Counted from the first letter of the stretch, positions 37,610 through 47,889 are shown. The stretch: DNA of 64,000 nucleotides from Kutzneria sp. CA-103260 (GCF_018263855.1 NZ_CP073318.1:3472001-3536000); one strand, 5' to 3'. Numbers and translations are program-made. The notes: generated by a model from the sequence alone, not told the origin.

Positions 37610-40600
37610 TTACCTGCTGCTCGAGTCGTTTCCGGCCATCGGATCTGGGAAATAACCTGTGTCGACGAAGAATCCGACCAACGTCCGGAAGATCGCATCG
37701 CTGATCTCCGGGCAGTCGATTCCGGTGCCGGCCAGGGCCAGTTCGGTGTCCCGCGTGTCGAACACCGGGCGCACCCGCCGGCCGGAGGTGACGTCCAGGA
37801 ACGTGTCCAGCAGCGGCAGCGCGGCGTTGTGCCGCTGCGCGCGCACCCGTCGGGCCCAGGCATCCCGGGGCAGTTCGGCCAGTTCGTAGCCGAGGTCCTG
37901 GAGGTTGGACAACATGGTGGCCAGTTCGACGGTGTGCGGGTTGTACAGATGGAACGTGCGGCCGGCGTTGGACGCGTTGGTGGACAGCGACACCACGGCC
38001 GCGCTGACGTAGTCGACCGGTACCAGGCTGAACCACGCCGCCGCGTCCCTCGGCACGGCGCCGACCTGGAGGCAGCCTTTGAGGCTCAGCCACACGAAGT
38101 CCTCGGTCTGGCAGGCGCCCGTGACGGTGTCGCCGCAGACCACGTCCGGCCGGTACACGGTCACCGGCAGGCCGCGTTCGCCGGCCAGCCGTACGATCCC
38201 CTCGGCCACCCACTTGCTCTGCTGGTATCCGGTGGCCAGTTCGCCGCCATCGCCGAGCGGCTCGTCGGTGCCGATCGGCGCACCCACCTCCTGCCGGTGC
38301 GGAAACACGCCGGTGCTGGACACGTAGTGCACCGGCGCCGGCCGATGCCGCGCGGCCAACCGCAGGATCTCCTGGGTGCCCAGCACGTTCGCCGGCCGCA
38401 GGTCGGCATACGGATAGACCCAGTTGACCGCCGAGCCGGCGTGGTAGACCGCGTCCACGGTGCGGGCAAGCGCGTCGAAGTCTGATTCGGACAGTCCGAG
38501 CCGGGGCCGGCCAAGGTCGCCGGGCACCACCGTGACGCGGTCCATGTCCGTTCCCGACGCCAGGCCGTAGTCGGCGAGATTGCGTCGCAGCCGGTCGCGT
38601 CCCGCCGTAGCGGAGGCTGCCCGCACCAGGCAGTGGATCCGTGCGCCGGTGGTGCGCACCAGATCCCGGAGCAGGTACGCGCCGAGAAAGCCGGTCGCGC
38701 CGGTGAGCAGCACCGCACGCGGCGGCTCGCCGATACGCCGCGCCCAGCCGGGCGGCCGCACGTCGTCGGGCAGCCGGACCTCGGCGGCCAGATCGATCGT
38801 GGGCGTGCCACCAGTGTCCTCGCCGCTGGTCTGGCCGGTTCTGGCGAGCAGGTGGAGGGCGAGTGCGGCCGGCGTGGCGTGGTCGAAGATCGCGGACACC
38901 GACAGCCGCAATCCGGTGCGCTCAGTGAGGCGGTCGCACAGTTCCACCGCGGTCAGCGAGGTGAAGCCGAGGTCGCGAAACGAGTCGCCCGACCCGACCG
39001 CAGCCAGCCCACCGTCCGCCCCACCGTGCCCGAGCACCACCGCGGCCTCGGCCCGCACCAACTCGGCCAGTGACCGATCCGGCGGAGCCGACGCAGCCGA
39101 CGCGCCGCCGTTTTCCGTGCCAGCAGCGGCCGGGGCGGGCACCGGCCGCAGCCGCACGCGGCGCACGGCGCCCAGCGGCGCACCGGTCGAGTCCACAAAG
39201 GTCATCCGCACGCTGTCCGGTCCGGTCCGCACCAGGTGCACCCGAAGTTCCGCCGATCCGGTGCGGGGCAGCCGCACCCCGTGCCAACTCGCCGGCACAA
39301 GGCGGAATTCGGACTCGGCGGTGAGCAACCCGGCGCCACCGATCGCCCGCAGTGCACCGGCGAGCAACGCCGGGTGCAAGCCGAACCGGTCGGCGTCGGC
39401 ACGTCGATCGAGCGGCAGGGCGAGTTCGGCGAACGCATCGTCGCCACGCCGCCACAACGCCCGCAGCACCTGGAACGTCGGGCCGAAGCGGGTACCGTCG
39501 GAGAGGGGTGCGGCCATCCCCCGCACGTCCACCCCGATCGCGTCCGCCGGCGGCCACGGGTCGACCGTCGGCTCCGGTGGCCCGGCCGGCTCGGCGCCCG
39601 GCGCGAGGGTCGCGGTGGCGTGCCGGGTCCAGTCGCCGGTGGCGTCCGCCGGCCGGGAGTCGATCACCACCGCCCGCCGGTCGTCGTCATCCATGGCCCC
39701 GACGACCACCCGGAGTCGCACGCCCCCCTCGGTCGGCAGCGCGAGCGGCGCCGTCGTGGCCAGTTCGTCGACCAGGTCGAGACTGAGCTCCGCCCCCACT
39801 CTGGCGACCAGTTCGAGGTAGCCGGTGACCGGGAACAGCGTCGCGCCGGCGATCCGGTGATCGGCCAGCCAGGGCTGCGCCGACAGCGCGATCCGTCCGG
39901 TGTAGACAAACCCGTCCGGCACCTCGATCGCGGCCCCGAGCAGCGGATGGGCCATGTCGACCAGACCGGCCGATGCCAGACTCGATCCCGAGGTGGCCGC
40001 CGCCAGCCAGTACCGCTCGCGTTGGAAGGCGTAGCCGGGCAGCTGCACCGACTTCGGCCGCCAGGGCGCCAGCACCGCCGCCCAGTCCACCTCGGCGCCG
40101 TGGGCGTCGGCCTGGCCGAGCGCGGACAGCAGCGTGCCGACCTCCGGCCGGTCGCGACGCAGCACCGGCACGGCCGCGATGGCTCGGTCCGGCGGGCTCG
40201 CCTCGTGCACCATGGCCGACAGCACGCCGTCCGGTCCGACCTCGATGCAGGCGCTGACCCGGGCGTCGGCGAGGGTGTGCACCACGTCGGCGAAGCGCAC
40301 CGGCCGTCGGACGTGTTCCACCCAGTACTTGGCGTTCGCGATGTCGGTGTCGGGCGCGCCGGTGACCGCGGACACCACGGGCAGACCGGGCGCGGCGAAG
40401 TCGAGTTGATCGGCGACCGACCGGAAGTCCTCCAGCATCCCGTCCATGTGCGGGGAGTGGAACGCGTGGCTGACCCGCAGTCGGCTGGTCCGGCGTCCCC
40501 GCCCGGCCAGTTCTCCGGCGATGGCGAGCACGGTCGGCTCGTCCCCAGACAGCACCGTGGCGTGCGGCCCGTTGACCGCCGCGATGGCCACCGCGTGCTC

Positions 40601-43600
40601 GTGTCCCCGCAGCAGCCGCGCCACCGTCCGTTCGTCGGCCTCGACCGCGACCATCGCGCCGCCCGGCGGCAGCGCCTGCATCAGCCGTCCCCGGGCAGCC
40701 ACCAGCGCGGCGGCGTCCGCGAGGGTGAGCACGCCGGCGAGGTGGGCGGCGGTCACTTCGCCGATGGAGTGCCCGGCGAGGAGGTCGGGGCGGACCCCGA
40801 AGGACCGCAGCAGCCGGAACAGCGCCACCTGGGCGGCGAACAAGGCCGGCTGGGCGTAGCTCGTCTGGTCGAGCAGGTCGCCGTCGAGCTCGCCGAACAC
40901 CACGTCGCGCACGGCATGCGTCACGTGTCCGGCCAGCTGTGCGTCCAGTTCGGCGCACGCCTCGTCGAACGCGGCAGTGTAGACCGGGAACGAGTCGTAC
41001 AGCTCCCGGCCCATGCCGGCACGCTGGCTGCCCTGTCCGGTGAACAGCAGGGCCAGCTTGCCGCCGCCGGCCGGCGTCGGTGGCGAGCCGGCGCACTCGG
41101 TCAGCGCCCGCAGCCGCTCGACGAGCTCGGCGTTGTCCGCACCGACGAGCACCGCCCGGTGGGTGAACCGGGTCCTGGTCGCCAGGCTGTGCGCCACATC
41201 GACCGGATCGAGCCCAGTATCGTCCACTATGGACAGCAGTCGGTGCGCGTTCTCCCGCAGCGCGGCCCCGCTCTTCGCCGACAGCACCCAGGGCACGGCC
41301 GACGGCCGACCGGCCGGCCGGTCGGCGGCGGGTTCCGGCGGCGGCGCTTCGATGATCACGTGCGCGTTCGTGCCGCTCACGCCGAACGAGGACACCCCGG
41401 CCCGGCGCGGCCGGCCCCGGTCCGGCCATGGCGTCGCCTCGGTGCACAGCCGGATCGCCCCGCTCGTCCAGTCCACTTCGGTGGACGGCGCCGTCACGTG
41501 CAGGGTCTTGGGCACCACGCCGTGCCGCATGGCCTGGATCATCTTGATCACGCCGCCGACGCCCGCCGCGGACTGGGCGTGGCCGATGTTGGACTTCAGC
41601 GAACCGAGCAGCAGCGGCGCGGCGGCGGACCGGTCCCGGCCGTAGGTCGCCAGCAGGGCGTTGACTTCGATCGGATCGCCGAGCCGGGTTCCGGTGCCGT
41701 GTCCCTCCACCGCGTCCACCTGGTCGGCGGCGAGGCCGGCGTCCGCGAGCGCCTGCCGGATCACCCGCTGCTGCGCCGCGCCGCTGGGCGCGGTCAAACC
41801 GTTGGACGCGCCGTCCTGGTTCACGGCGCTGCCGCGCAGCAGCGCCAGTACCGGATGGCCGTTACGGCGGGCGTCGGACAACCGCTCCATCAGCAGCAAC
41901 CCGGCGCCTTCCGCCCACCCCGTGCCGTCCGCGCCGGCGGCGAAGGACTTGCAGCGGCCGTCCGGCGCCAGTCCGCCCTGACGGCTGAACTCGATGAACG
42001 TCGCCGGGGTCGCCATCACCGCGACGCCACCGGCCAGCGCCAGCGCACACTCGCCGCGGTGCAGGGCGGCGGCCGCCAGGTGCAGGGCGACCAGCGAGGA
42101 CGAACACGCGGTGTCCACGCTGATGGCGGGTCCGGTGAAGCCGAACGTGTACGCGATTCGGCCGGACAGCACGCTGCCCGCGGTGCCGATACCGAGATAG
42201 CCTTCGGCCTCCGGCGCGGTGGCGCCCGTGGCGTAGTCGTGGAACATGGCACCCACGTACACGCCGGTCGGACCGCCCCGTAGCGAGCCCGGTTCGATGC
42301 CGGCCTGCTCGCACAACTCCCACGACATCTCCAGCAGCAGCCGCTGCTGTGGATCGGTGGCCAGCGCCTCGCGCGGGCTGATGCCGAAGAACGCTGCGTC
42401 GAATTCGCCCGCGTCGTGCAGGAATCCACCGTGCCGTGTGTGCGAGGTCCCCGGGCGGCGCGGATCGTCGCCGAACAGAGTGTCCAGTGGCCAGCCCCGG
42501 TCGATCGGGAACGAGCCGATCGCGTCGGTCCCCTCGGCCACCAACCGCCACAGCTCGTCGGGCGTGCCGGCGCCACCGGGATACCGGCAGGCCATAGCGA
42601 TGATCGCGACGGGGTCGTCGGCGTTGCCGGTGTCGCTGCCCCCGCTGCCGCGATCGGTCTCCGCCGGGGCCGGCTCCCGCAGGTCGGCGAGGAGACGACG
42701 GGCAAGTGCCGAAGGTGTGGGAAAGTCGAACGCCACAGTGGCCGGCAACGCCACCCCGGTGGCCGCGACCAGCCGGTCGCGCAGGCTGACCGCGGCGACC
42801 GAGTCGAAGCCGAGGTCCTTGACCGCCGTCTCCGGATCGATCTCGCCCGGAGCGGATCGGCCCAGCACGGCCGCCGCCTCGGTGCGGACCAGTTGCAGGA
42901 CGAGATCGTGCTGCCGATCCGCTGCCACGGTGGCGATGTCGCGGCGCAGCGCGGCCACCGCTTCCTTGTGCGGCGTGGTCACCACCGGGTCCGGTTCGGA
43001 CAGTCCGATTGCGAGCGGCGACCTCGATAGGGTGGTCGCGCGTGCCGCGACTACTCGCGTCACCCCGGCCCCGAGCGCCGCGTCGAACATCGCCATCCGG
43101 TCCGACGTCCGCATCAGGGATGGATCGGCCGGCCAGGCCAGGTGCACGGCAGGCGCACCGGTCGCCCGGCGTCGCAGCACCACGGCGTCGAGGACCGGAT
43201 CGGGCACGACCGCCGGCCCCGGAACACCGGAACACACCACGAACATCGCCGGATCCACCGCGGCGACCAACTCCGCAAGAGCGGCCGCGTCGCCGGCACC
43301 GGGCGACGTGCCGGATTCCACATGCACCACCGCATCCACCGCGCTCAAGTCCGGTCCGAGGGCGCCGAGCGCACCATTCCGGACCGTCACCTCCGCGCCG
43401 AAGCCGCGCAGTTCTACGCCGAGAGCGGCCAGTCGGGGACCGGCGTCCGGCGCCGGGTCCGCCAGCACGAGCTGCCGCAGGCCCCATGCGCGCATCAGGT
43501 GGCGCGCGATCTCCACGCCGTGATGGCTTGCCGCGCCGGTGATCAGTACGGCGCGATTCGGCTTGAGGGACACCAGCGCGCCCCTGGCTGGCACGGGCAC

Positions 43601-45706
43601 TTGTGTCAGCCGCGGCACCAACACCGTCCCGGTCCGAAGGGCGTACCACGGCTGGGCATCGGACAGCAGAACCCGCGCGGCGGACAGCGGCACGGGGATT
43701 CCGTCCACATCGCACAGTGCCAACTGGTGGCCGAACTCCGGCCACGCCGATGTCAGTCGCCAGCACTCCGCCTGGCCGAGGTCTGCCGGCGGCTCGGCCG
43801 GTCCGGTCGAGATGGCACCTCGAACGAGCACCACCAACCGGGTATCGGCGAACCGGGCATCGGCCAGGCAGTCCCCGAGCTCGGCCGCGAATTCTCCGGC
43901 GGCACCGGGCTCCGTCGGCGCGGCGCACAACACGAGTGCGGGGACAGCCGCGCCGGTGGCCGCGGCGTCCCGCAGGGCCGGCAGATCGCGATACTCGGCC
44001 ACCTCGGCGTCCGACCAAGACGGGCTGGCGAACAAGCCGGCGGCCGGCGCCCCGATGACGGCGCACTGGACCCCACCGCCGTTCTCACCTCCATCGACGC
44101 CCCCGGGTGCCGGCACCCAGTCGAGGCGGAACAGGTGCTCGTAGTGGCTTCGGCTGGACGCGATCAAACGGGCCGGCAGGTCCAAGAGCCCACGTCGGAC
44201 GACCTTCCCTGACCCGGTGCGCTGAATGTTGTCGACCTGGTAGATCTCCTCCGGCACCTTGAAGTGCGACAGCCGGTCCCGGCAGGCGGCCAGCAGCCTC
44301 GGCGTGGACAGCCCGCCCGGACCCGGCACCACGAACGCGACCGGCACCTCGCCGAGCACCTCATGCGGCCGGCCGGTCACCGCCACGTCGGCCACGTCCG
44401 GTAGCCGGGACAGCACGCTTTCGATCTCAGCCGGGTGCACGTTCTCGCCACCCCGGATGATCAGTTCCTTGACCCGTCCGGTGATGGTCAGATAGCCCTG
44501 CGCGTCCGACCGACCGAGATCACCGGTGCGCAGCCAGCCGCCGGCGAGCGCGTCGGCGGTCGCCTCGGGCCGTCGGTGATAGCCGGCCATGACGCTGGGG
44601 CTGCGCACCCAGATCTCACCGTCCTGGTCAGCCGGCAGGTCCTGTCCGGTGTGTCGGTCCACGATGCGGAGGTCCAGCCCGGGCACCGGCCGGCCGCAGG
44701 AGCCGGCGGGCACCGTGTCGGTGGGACCGCTGATGGTGATCGCGCCGCAGGTCTCCGTGCTGCCGTAGCTGTTGATCAGCGGCAGCCCGAACGCCGTGGC
44801 GAACTCGTCGGCGATCGACTCCGCGCCGCCGGCGCCAGTGACCAAGCAGACCCGCAGGCCGGCCGTTGCGCCTCGGAAGTCCCGCGCGGCCCGCAGCAGG
44901 CGGTGGTACATCGTGGGCACACCAGCCAGGAACGTGTACCGCTCGGCGCGCAGTTCGGCGACGGCGTCGGCGACGGCGAAGCTGTCCATCAACCGCACGG
45001 TGGCGCCGACCGCGGTGGCGCCCACCACCGCCAGGATGTGGCTCAGGCTGTGGAACAGCGGCAGCGGCCAGAGCAGCACGTCGGTCTCGGACAGACCCAG
45101 CACCGGGCTGTAGCCGGCGGCGACCGTCCACAGGCAGTTTCGCTGCGTGGAGAGCACGCCTTTGGGGCGGCCGGTGGTGCCCGAGGTGTACAGCATCCAG
45201 GCGATGTCGTCGAGATGGAGATCGTCCCGCGGGCCGGTGTCCGGATCGTGCTCGGCCAGCGCCTCGAAGGCCAGCTCGCCATCGACAGTCCGCTCTGGAC
45301 GGTCTACGACGACGACCAGCATGGTCGGCCGGCTCGCCGCCAACCGGCGTACCTGGTCCAGTCGCGTGGCCTCGGTGATCAGTACGGTGGCGCCGCTGTC
45401 ATCCAAAAGGGCCGCCAGTTCCCCGTCCGTGCTGTGCGGATCGAGGGGCACCCCGACGCCGCCGGCGCGCACCACACCCAGGTAGCTCTCCACGGTCTCC
45501 ACCCGGTTGCCGAGCCGGATCGCCACCCGGTCGCCGGCAGCCAGGCCACGCGCCGCCAGATGCCCGGCCAAGCGCCACGTGCGCCGTTCGAGCGCGGCAA
45601 AGCTCACCTGCCGCCGCGCGTCCCGAAAGGCGGTCCTGTCCCCGAAGCGACCGGCGTGCTCCCGCAACAACTCGGGCAGCGGCCGGATCAGCTCGGTTCG
45701 CAGCAT
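37610..45706 (-). CDS. Hybrid PKS: A-KR*-ACP-KS-AT-DH*-ACP-thioester reductase
   Basis: A 2,698-residue synthase. Domains: adenylation 1-515 (YTSGTTGRPKG at 173-183); degenerate KR-like 525-900 (TGAASHHG at 723-730, no catalytic Tyr seen); ACP1 930-1010 (GFDS, Ser969); KS 1041-1465 (Cys1201, His1336, His1376, all present); AT 1550-1850 (GHSIGE Ser1647; HAFH at 1747-1750 predicts malonyl-CoA); DH-like 1929-2190 (His1950 present, but the catalytic Asp in HPALLD is Ala2116); ACP2 2215-2290 (Ser2250); reductase 2331-2690 (GATGFLG, Tyr2494, Lys2498). It should load an aryl acid, probably 3,5-dihydroxybenzoate, extend with malonate and release an aldehyde or alcohol. One extension is colinear; iteration is possible. 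ATG 45706 has GAGGGGTGGAAG upstream. Confidence 0.93.
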   Translation of the reverse strand: MLRTELIRPLPELLREHAGRFGDRTAFRDARRQVSFAALERRTWRLAGHLAARGLAAGDRVAIRLGNRVETVESYLGVVRAGGVGVPLDPHSTDGELAALLDDSGATVLITEATRLDQVRRLAASRPTMLVVVVDRPERTVDGELAFEALAEHDPDTGPRDDLHLDDIAWMLYTSGTTGRPKGVLSTQRNCLWTVAAGYSPVLGLSETDVLLWPLPLFHSLSHILAVVGATAVGATVRLMDSFAVADAVAELRAERYTFLAGVPTMYHRLLRAARDFRGATAGLRVCLVTGAGGAESIADEFATAFGLPLINSYGSTETCGAITISGPTDTVPAGSCGRPVPGLDLRIVDRHTGQDLPADQDGEIWVRSPSVMAGYHRRPEATADALAGGWLRTGDLGRSDAQGYLTITGRVKELIIRGGENVHPAEIESVLSRLPDVADVAVTGRPHEVLGEVPVAFVVPGPGGLSTPRLLAACRDRLSHFKVPEEIYQVDNIQRTGSGKVVRRGLLDLPARLIASSRSHYEHLFRLDWVPAPGGVDGGENGGGVQCAVIGAPAAGLFASPSWSDAEVAEYRDLPALRDAAATGAAVPALVLCAAPTEPGAAGEFAAELGDCLADARFADTRLVVLVRGAISTGPAEPPADLGQAECWRLTSAWPEFGHQLALCDVDGIPVPLSAARVLLSDAQPWYALRTGTVLVPRLTQVPVPARGALVSLKPNRAVLITGAASHHGVEIARHLMRAWGLRQLVLADPAPDAGPRLAALGVELRGFGAEVTVRNGALGALGPDLSAVDAVVHVESGTSPGAGDAAALAELVAAVDPAMFVVCSGVPGPAVVPDPVLDAVVLRRRATGAPAVHLAWPADPSLMRTSDRMAMFDAALGAGVTRVVAARATTLSRSPLAIGLSEPDPVVTTPHKEAVAALRRDIATVAADRQHDLVLQLVRTEAAAVLGRSAPGEIDPETAVKDLGFDSVAAVSLRDRLVAATGVALPATVAFDFPTPSALARRLLADLREPAPAETDRGSGGSDTGNADDPVAIIAMACRYPGGAGTPDELWRLVAEGTDAIGSFPIDRGWPLDTLFGDDPRRPGTSHTRHGGFLHDAGEFDAAFFGISPREALATDPQQRLLLEMSWELCEQAGIEPGSLRGGPTGVYVGAMFHDYATGATAPEAEGYLGIGTAGSVLSGRIAYTFGFTGPAISVDTACSSSLVALHLAAAALHRGECALALAGGVAVMATPATFIEFSRQGGLAPDGRCKSFAAGADGTGWAEGAGLLLMERLSDARRNGHPVLALLRGSAVNQDGASNGLTAPSGAAQQRVIRQALADAGLAADQVDAVEGHGTGTRLGDPIEVNALLATYGRDRSAAAPLLLGSLKSNIGHAQSAAGVGGVIKMIQAMRHGVVPKTLHVTAPSTEVDWTSGAIRLCTEATPWPDRGRPRRAGVSSFGVSGTNAHVIIEAPPPEPAADRPAGRPSAVPWVLSAKSGAALRENAHRLLSIVDDTGLDPVDVAHSLATRTRFTHRAVLVGADNAELVERLRALTECAGSPPTPAGGGKLALLFTGQGSQRAGMGRELYDSFPVYTAAFDEACAELDAQLAGHVTHAVRDVVFGELDGDLLDQTSYAQPALFAAQVALFRLLRSFGVRPDLLAGHSIGEVTAAHLAGVLTLADAAALVAARGRLMQALPPGGAMVAVEADERTVARLLRGHEHAVAIAAVNGPHATVLSGDEPTVLAIAGELAGRGRRTSRLRVSHAFHSPHMDGMLEDFRSVADQLDFAAPGLPVVSAVTGAPDTDIANAKYWVEHVRRPVRFADVVHTLADARVSACIEVGPDGVLSAMVHEASPPDRAIAAVPVLRRDRPEVGTLLSALGQADAHGAEVDWAAVLAPWRPKSVQLPGYAFQRERYWLAAATSGSSLASAGLVDMAHPLLGAAIEVPDGFVYTGRIALSAQPWLADHRIAGATLFPVTGYLELVARVGAELSLDLVDELATTAPLALPTEGGVRLRVVVGAMDDDDRRAVVIDSRPADATGDWTRHATATLAPGAEPAGPPEPTVDPWPPADAIGVDVRGMAAPLSDGTRFGPTFQVLRALWRRGDDAFAELALPLDRRADADRFGLHPALLAGALRAIGGAGLLTAESEFRLVPASWHGVRLPRTGSAELRVHLVRTGPDSVRMTFVDSTGAPLGAVRRVRLRPVPAPAAAGTENGGASAASAPPDRSLAELVRAEAAVVLGHGGADGGLAAVGSGDSFRDLGFTSLTAVELCDRLTERTGLRLSVSAIFDHATPAALALHLLARTGQTSGEDTGGTPTIDLAAEVRLPDDVRPPGWARRIGEPPRAVLLTGATGFLGAYLLRDLVRTTGARIHCLVRAASATAGRDRLRRNLADYGLASGTDMDRVTVVPGDLGRPRLGLSESDFDALARTVDAVYHAGSAVNWVYPYADLRPANVLGTQEILRLAARHRPAPVHYVSSTGVFPHRQEVGAPIGTDEPLGDGGELATGYQQSKWVAEGIVRLAGERGLPVTVYRPDVVCGDTVTGACQTEDFVWLSLKGCLQVGAVPRDAAAWFSLVPVDYVSAAVVSLSTNASNAGRTFHLYNPHTVELATMLSNLQDLGYELAELPRDAWARRVRAQRHNAALPLLDTFLDVTSGRRVRPVFDTRDTELALAGTGIDCPEISDAIFRTLVGFFVDTGYFPDPMAGNDSSSR

Positions 45707-46006
45707 GGGCTTCCACCCCTCGTCGAATGGTGAAGAACGGCGATCCGGCCGCGCCAGCAACCGGCGCGGAATTCCACGACCGCCAACTCAGTCTCACTCC
45801 GCACCGGTCCGCCCGTACCCCCTGTCCACCCCCTATGCCCTCCCCTACTGGATCCATCGACCACCAACACTTGGGAATGCAGGGGGAACAGCCACCGTAC
45901 CGGCCACACGGATGCGCTAAGGTGTGATGAGCGGACAGTTAAATGCATCGGGCGAACAATGACGTTCCCCCGTCGGCGACCATCCGGCAGCAATCAGGGG
46001 GAACTG
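45707..46006. promoter_or_regulatory. Divergent promoter region, PKS / dpgA
   Basis: A 300-base gap between the divergent PKS operon and the dpg operon. It must hold both promoters and is the natural target of the LAL and SARP regulators. I see no confident -35/-10 pair; CGCTAAGGT near 45914 is a weak -10 candidate for the dpg side. AGGGGGAAC just before 46007 is the dpgA ribosome binding site. Confidence 0.5.
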
Positions 46007-47134
46007 ATGACACGGCTCACACTATCCGAACGCGTTAACCTTCCCGCCGCGTCGACCACACCGGCGGTCACCCGACCAAGAATCGCCGGAATGGGTACGG
46101 CCGTGCCATCCACCTCGTATTCACAGCGGGAGCTGCTCGACATTTTCCAGATCACGGACGAGCGGGTAAGGTCCGTATTCCTGAACAGCGCGATCGACCG
46201 GCGTCATCTGACATTGCCGCCGCTGGGACCGGACGGGCGGCCGCGCGTGGAGACCCAGGGCGAACTGCTGCGCAAGCACACCGCGCAGGGCGTCGAGCTC
46301 GGCGCGAGGGCGGTGCGGTCGTGTCTTGCCTCGACCGGCGCCCGGCTCTCCGACGTGGCTTGCCTGTGCTGCGTGACCAGCACCGGATTCCTCACCCCCG
46401 GCCTGTCCGCGCTGCTGGTGAAGGAACTCGGGCTGAGCCGGCACACCCGGCGGCTGGACGTGGTCGGCATGGGCTGCAACGCAGGCCTCAACGCGCTGGC
46501 CCCGGTGGCCGACTGGTCGGCCACGCATCCCGGCAAGTTGGCGCTGATGGTCTGCGTCGAGGTCTGCTCGGCCGCGTACGTGTTCGACGGCACCATGCGC
46601 ACCTCGGTGGTCAACAGCCTGTTCGGCGACGGAGCCGCGGCGATCGCGCTGCGGGGCGACGCCACGGCCGCCGACAGCGACGAGGGCGGGACCGGACCGG
46701 CGCTGCTGAGGTTCGAGACGACGCTCATTCCCGACGCCATCGGCGCGATGCGCTACGACTGGGACGACACGGCGGGCAAATTCAGTTTCCACCTGGACCG
46801 CGATGTACCTTATGTGGTCGGCGCTAATGCCGAAGTCGCGGTCAACCGGCTGCTCGACGGAACCGGACTGCGGCGCAGCGACATCGCGCACTGGATTGTG
46901 CACTCCGGCGGCAAGAAGGTCATCGACTCACTCCAGGTCAATCTGGGGCTCACCCGGCACGACGTCCGGCACACCGCCAGCGTGCTGCGCGATTTCGGCA
47001 ACCTGTCGAGCGGTTCGTTCCTGTTCTCGTACCAACGATTGCTGTCCGAGGGCGTGCTGCGCGACGGGGAATACATCGTGCTCATGACAATGGGTCCCGG
47101 ATCGACGATCGAAACGGCTATCGCCGCACAGTGA
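46007..47134 (+). CDS. dpgA: DpgA-type type III polyketide synthase
   Basis: A 375-residue chalcone-synthase-fold enzyme. The nucleophile is Cys157 in GMGCNAG, with the catalytic His in IVHSGGKK and Asn in DFGNLSSGSF. The overall pattern matches DpgA, which condenses four malonyl-CoA to 3,5-dihydroxyphenylacetyl-CoA with help from DpgB and DpgD in glycopeptide-antibiotic producers. The ATG at 46007 has AGGGGGAAC upstream; an upstream in-frame start at 45959 is rejected. It leads the seven-gene dpg operon, 28 bases before dpgB. Confidence 0.93.
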   Translation: MTRLTLSERVNLPAASTTPAVTRPRIAGMGTAVPSTSYSQRELLDIFQITDERVRSVFLNSAIDRRHLTLPPLGPDGRPRVETQGELLRKHTAQGVELGARAVRSCLASTGARLSDVACLCCVTSTGFLTPGLSALLVKELGLSRHTRRLDVVGMGCNAGLNALAPVADWSATHPGKLALMVCVEVCSAAYVFDGTMRTSVVNSLFGDGAAAIALRGDATAADSDEGGTGPALLRFETTLIPDAIGAMRYDWDDTAGKFSFHLDRDVPYVVGANAEVAVNRLLDGTGLRRSDIAHWIVHSGGKKVIDSLQVNLGLTRHDVRHTASVLRDFGNLSSGSFLFSYQRLLSEGVLRDGEYIVLMTMGPGSTIETAIAAQ

Positions 47135-47162
47135 ACGAGCCGACGAGAAGGGTCTTGACAAC

Positions 47163-47888
47163 GTGATGAAACCGCTTGACGAACTGGTTGACGGCTATCT
47201 GCGTATCGACAGCGCCCAGCCCCTGTCCGGATCTCTGGTCCGGGCCGTCAACGACCTGTGCGACCGAGCCGAGGACGCCGACCGGGATCTGGTGCTCGTG
47301 CTGCACGTCATCGGCCGGCACGCGATCACCTCCGACCGGTCGTGGCCCGGCGAGGTGGGCATCGATCTGGTCAGCAAGTGGGAACGCGCGCTGCGGCGGC
47401 TGGAGCGGCTGAACGCGGTGACCATAGCGGTCGCCGAGCGCACCTGTTGGGGGCCGACGTTGAACGTGCTGCTCGCCGCCGACTACCGGATCGGCGCGCC
47501 CGACCTGCGGCTGAGCATCGCCGGCGGGGAACGCGAACTCTGGCCGGGCATGGCGGTGCACCGGCTGGCCAACCAGATCGGCGTCGCGCGATCCCGACAG
47601 ATGGTGTTGTTCGGCGTGCAGGTGACCGCCGCCCGGGCCTGGGAGATCGGACTGCTCGACGACGTCACCGACGACCTGGCCGCCGCGGTGAGTGCGGCGG
47701 CCGACCTGGCTGGCGGACTGACCGGGGCGGAACTCGCGATCCGCCGGCGGCTGCTGTTGGATGCCGCGAACTCCAGCTTCGAGGACTCGCTTGGCGCGCA
47801 CCTGGCGGCCTGCGACCGCACGCTGCGCCTGGGCGCCGAGCGGCCGGCCGGTCCGGCCGCGGGCGGCCGGATCACGGCGGACGCGTGA
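47163..47888 (+). CDS. dpgB: DpgB-type crotonase-fold protein
   Basis: A 241-residue enoyl-CoA-hydratase-fold protein. Oxyanion-hole segments are recognisable but altered (VAERTCWGPTLNVLLAADYR in place of the usual GGG region). This matches DpgB, the smaller crotonase that aids DpgA cyclisation and dehydration. Start is GTG 47163 (or ATG 47166) after GAGAAGGG. It is separated by one base from dpgC. Function is by family and operon context. Confidence 0.88.
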   Translation: MMKPLDELVDGYLRIDSAQPLSGSLVRAVNDLCDRAEDADRDLVLVLHVIGRHAITSDRSWPGEVGIDLVSKWERALRRLERLNAVTIAVAERTCWGPTLNVLLAADYRIGAPDLRLSIAGGERELWPGMAVHRLANQIGVARSRQMVLFGVQVTAARAWEIGLLDDVTDDLAAAVSAAADLAGGLTGAELAIRRRLLLDAANSSFEDSLGAHLAACDRTLRLGAERPAGPAAGGRITADA

Positions 47889-47889
47889 C

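Noticed and set aside
34533..37655. A 1,040-codon plus-strand frame opposite the halogenase, transporter and methyltransferase genes
   Set aside because: It is the antisense of three well-supported genes, rich in Arg, His and Gln, with no domain pattern.
39236..42283. A 1,015-codon plus-strand frame opposite the PKS
   Set aside because: Antisense shadow of conserved KS, AT and DH domains; typical of GC-rich third positions.
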